The notes under the pieces are model-generated. The model made no database searches and was not told the DNA's origin. It was given only the letters and a program-made list of their open reading frames with translations. A program made the translations under genes and the position numbers. From an uncultured Lachnospiraceae bacterium (lineage in GTDB: Bacteria; Bacillota_A; Clostridia; Lachnospirales; Lachnospiraceae), in assembly GCA_902780985.1 (NCBI GenBank), contig CACZHN010000010.1:1-23009 (forward strand): 23,009 nucleotides of DNA, written 5' to 3'. Below are positions 22,759 to 23,009 of this stretch, one piece after another (position 1 is the stretch's first letter; each line of letters starts with the position of its first letter).

Positions 22759-23009
22759 TTATATAAAGCAGATATTCAGGTATCCGTCTTCAAACTTTGC
22801 TCCCGATATCTCGCAATCCTTAAACTCATCCGGCATAGGGAAACGTCTGCTTTCGTTTCTTACGCCTACTACTATCTCTCCCGAGATCTGCTCGAGGCGA
22901 AGCTCATCCTTATCCGCATAAGGAAGATATATCTTTAAGCTGCTGTTCTCCTTATCCGGTACATATATCTCTTTTGTGAAGAGCACTTTATCCGGATCCT
23001 CGTCACCGT
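22759..23009 (-). CDS. ArsA-family ATPase, C-terminal end with HSP20-like domain (runs off the window)
   Basis: The frame is open to the edge of the window, so only the last 82 or so codons are seen (an internal GTG at 22986 is not the start). The sequence EIYVPDKENSSLKIYLPYADKDELRLE, then GEIVVGVRNESRRFPMP and ISGAKFEDGYLNICF, matches the small beta-sandwich (ArsA_HSP20-type) found at the C-terminus of bacterial ArsA/Get3-like ATPases. In that domain 'LPLPxVDKxELxLxxxGDELVVxVGxxRRxxxLP' and 'GAxxxDGxLxVxF' are conserved. The ATPase part would lie beyond the window. The substrate is not known, and many bacterial members are not arsenite pumps. It ends about 36 nt before the riboswitch promoter with no clear terminator. 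Confidence 0.75.
   Translation of the reverse strand, partial: GDEDPDKVLFTKEIYVPDKENSSLKIYLPYADKDELRLEQISGEIVVGVRNESRRFPMPDEFKDCEISGAKFEDGYLNICFI

Noticed and set aside
22724..22760. Hairpin after the ArsA-like gene (TCACA/TGTGA)
   Set aside because: Only five AT-rich pairs around a T-rich loop and no proper T run after it; too weak to call a terminator.
1..23009. Mobile elements, CRISPR arrays, tRNA or rRNA genes, prophage genes
   Set aside because: No transposase or integrase motifs, no regularly spaced repeats, no tRNA cloverleaf and no rRNA segments were seen. The region looks like stable chromosomal metabolic DNA.

Overview
The window reads as chromosomal DNA of an anaerobic, plant-fibre-degrading Firmicute, most likely a Lachnospiraceae member of the Butyrivibrio/Pseudobutyrivibrio kind. 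This is an inference from the gene families (YesM/YesN-type two-component system, LplA-type lipoprotein with two permeases and no ATPase, DUF624/YesL protein, cytoplasmic GH8/GH43/GH51/GH115 set, yybP-ykoY-type leader) and from the strong purine-rich ribosome binding sites. All genes but one are on the minus strand, so the order of transcription runs from high to low coordinates.

Right end (about 19.1-23.0 kb): the 3' end of an ArsA-family ATPase gene enters from the edge. It is followed by a promoter, a manganese-type (yybP-ykoY) riboswitch with an overlapping intrinsic terminator, and a DUF3137-like membrane protein. A plus-strand HAD-family hydrolase converges on that gene. Divergent from it is a small, apparently active-site-degenerate GH53-like protein, then a terminator hairpin, then a PHP-domain metallohydrolase.

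Middle (8.8-19.1 kb): the PHP gene is followed closely by a YesM-type histidine kinase and a YesN-type AraC response regulator, closed by a strong terminator. Next comes a promoter with a perfect -10, a poor -35 and a 22-bp-spaced direct repeat that looks like an AraC-type activator site. It drives a sugar-binding lipoprotein, two ABC permeases, a GH8 reducing-end exo-oligoxylanase, a DUF624 membrane protein with a long charged/asparagine-rich tail, and a single-span membrane protein, closed by another terminator.

Left end (1-8.8 kb): a tightly packed operon of GH43, GH51 arabinofuranosidase, GH115 alpha-glucuronidase, mannonate dehydratase (uxuA), fructuronate reductase (uxuB) and the start of a sialate-O-acetylesterase-like (probably acetyl-xylooligosaccharide) esterase.

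Together the central and left genes form a coherent system. The two-component system senses an extracellular sugar, the ABC importer takes up decorated xylo-oligosaccharides, and cytoplasmic enzymes remove arabinose, (methyl)glucuronic acid, probably acetyl groups, and xylose. The glucuronate is fed to the 2-keto-3-deoxygluconate route. The importer ATPase, glucuronate isomerase, and KDG kinase/aldolase are not in the window. The most noteworthy items are the predicted Mn riboswitch in front of a DUF3137 gene, the GH53-like protein with both catalytic glutamates apparently replaced by aspartate, and the DUF624 plus anchored-protein pair inside a xylan operon.
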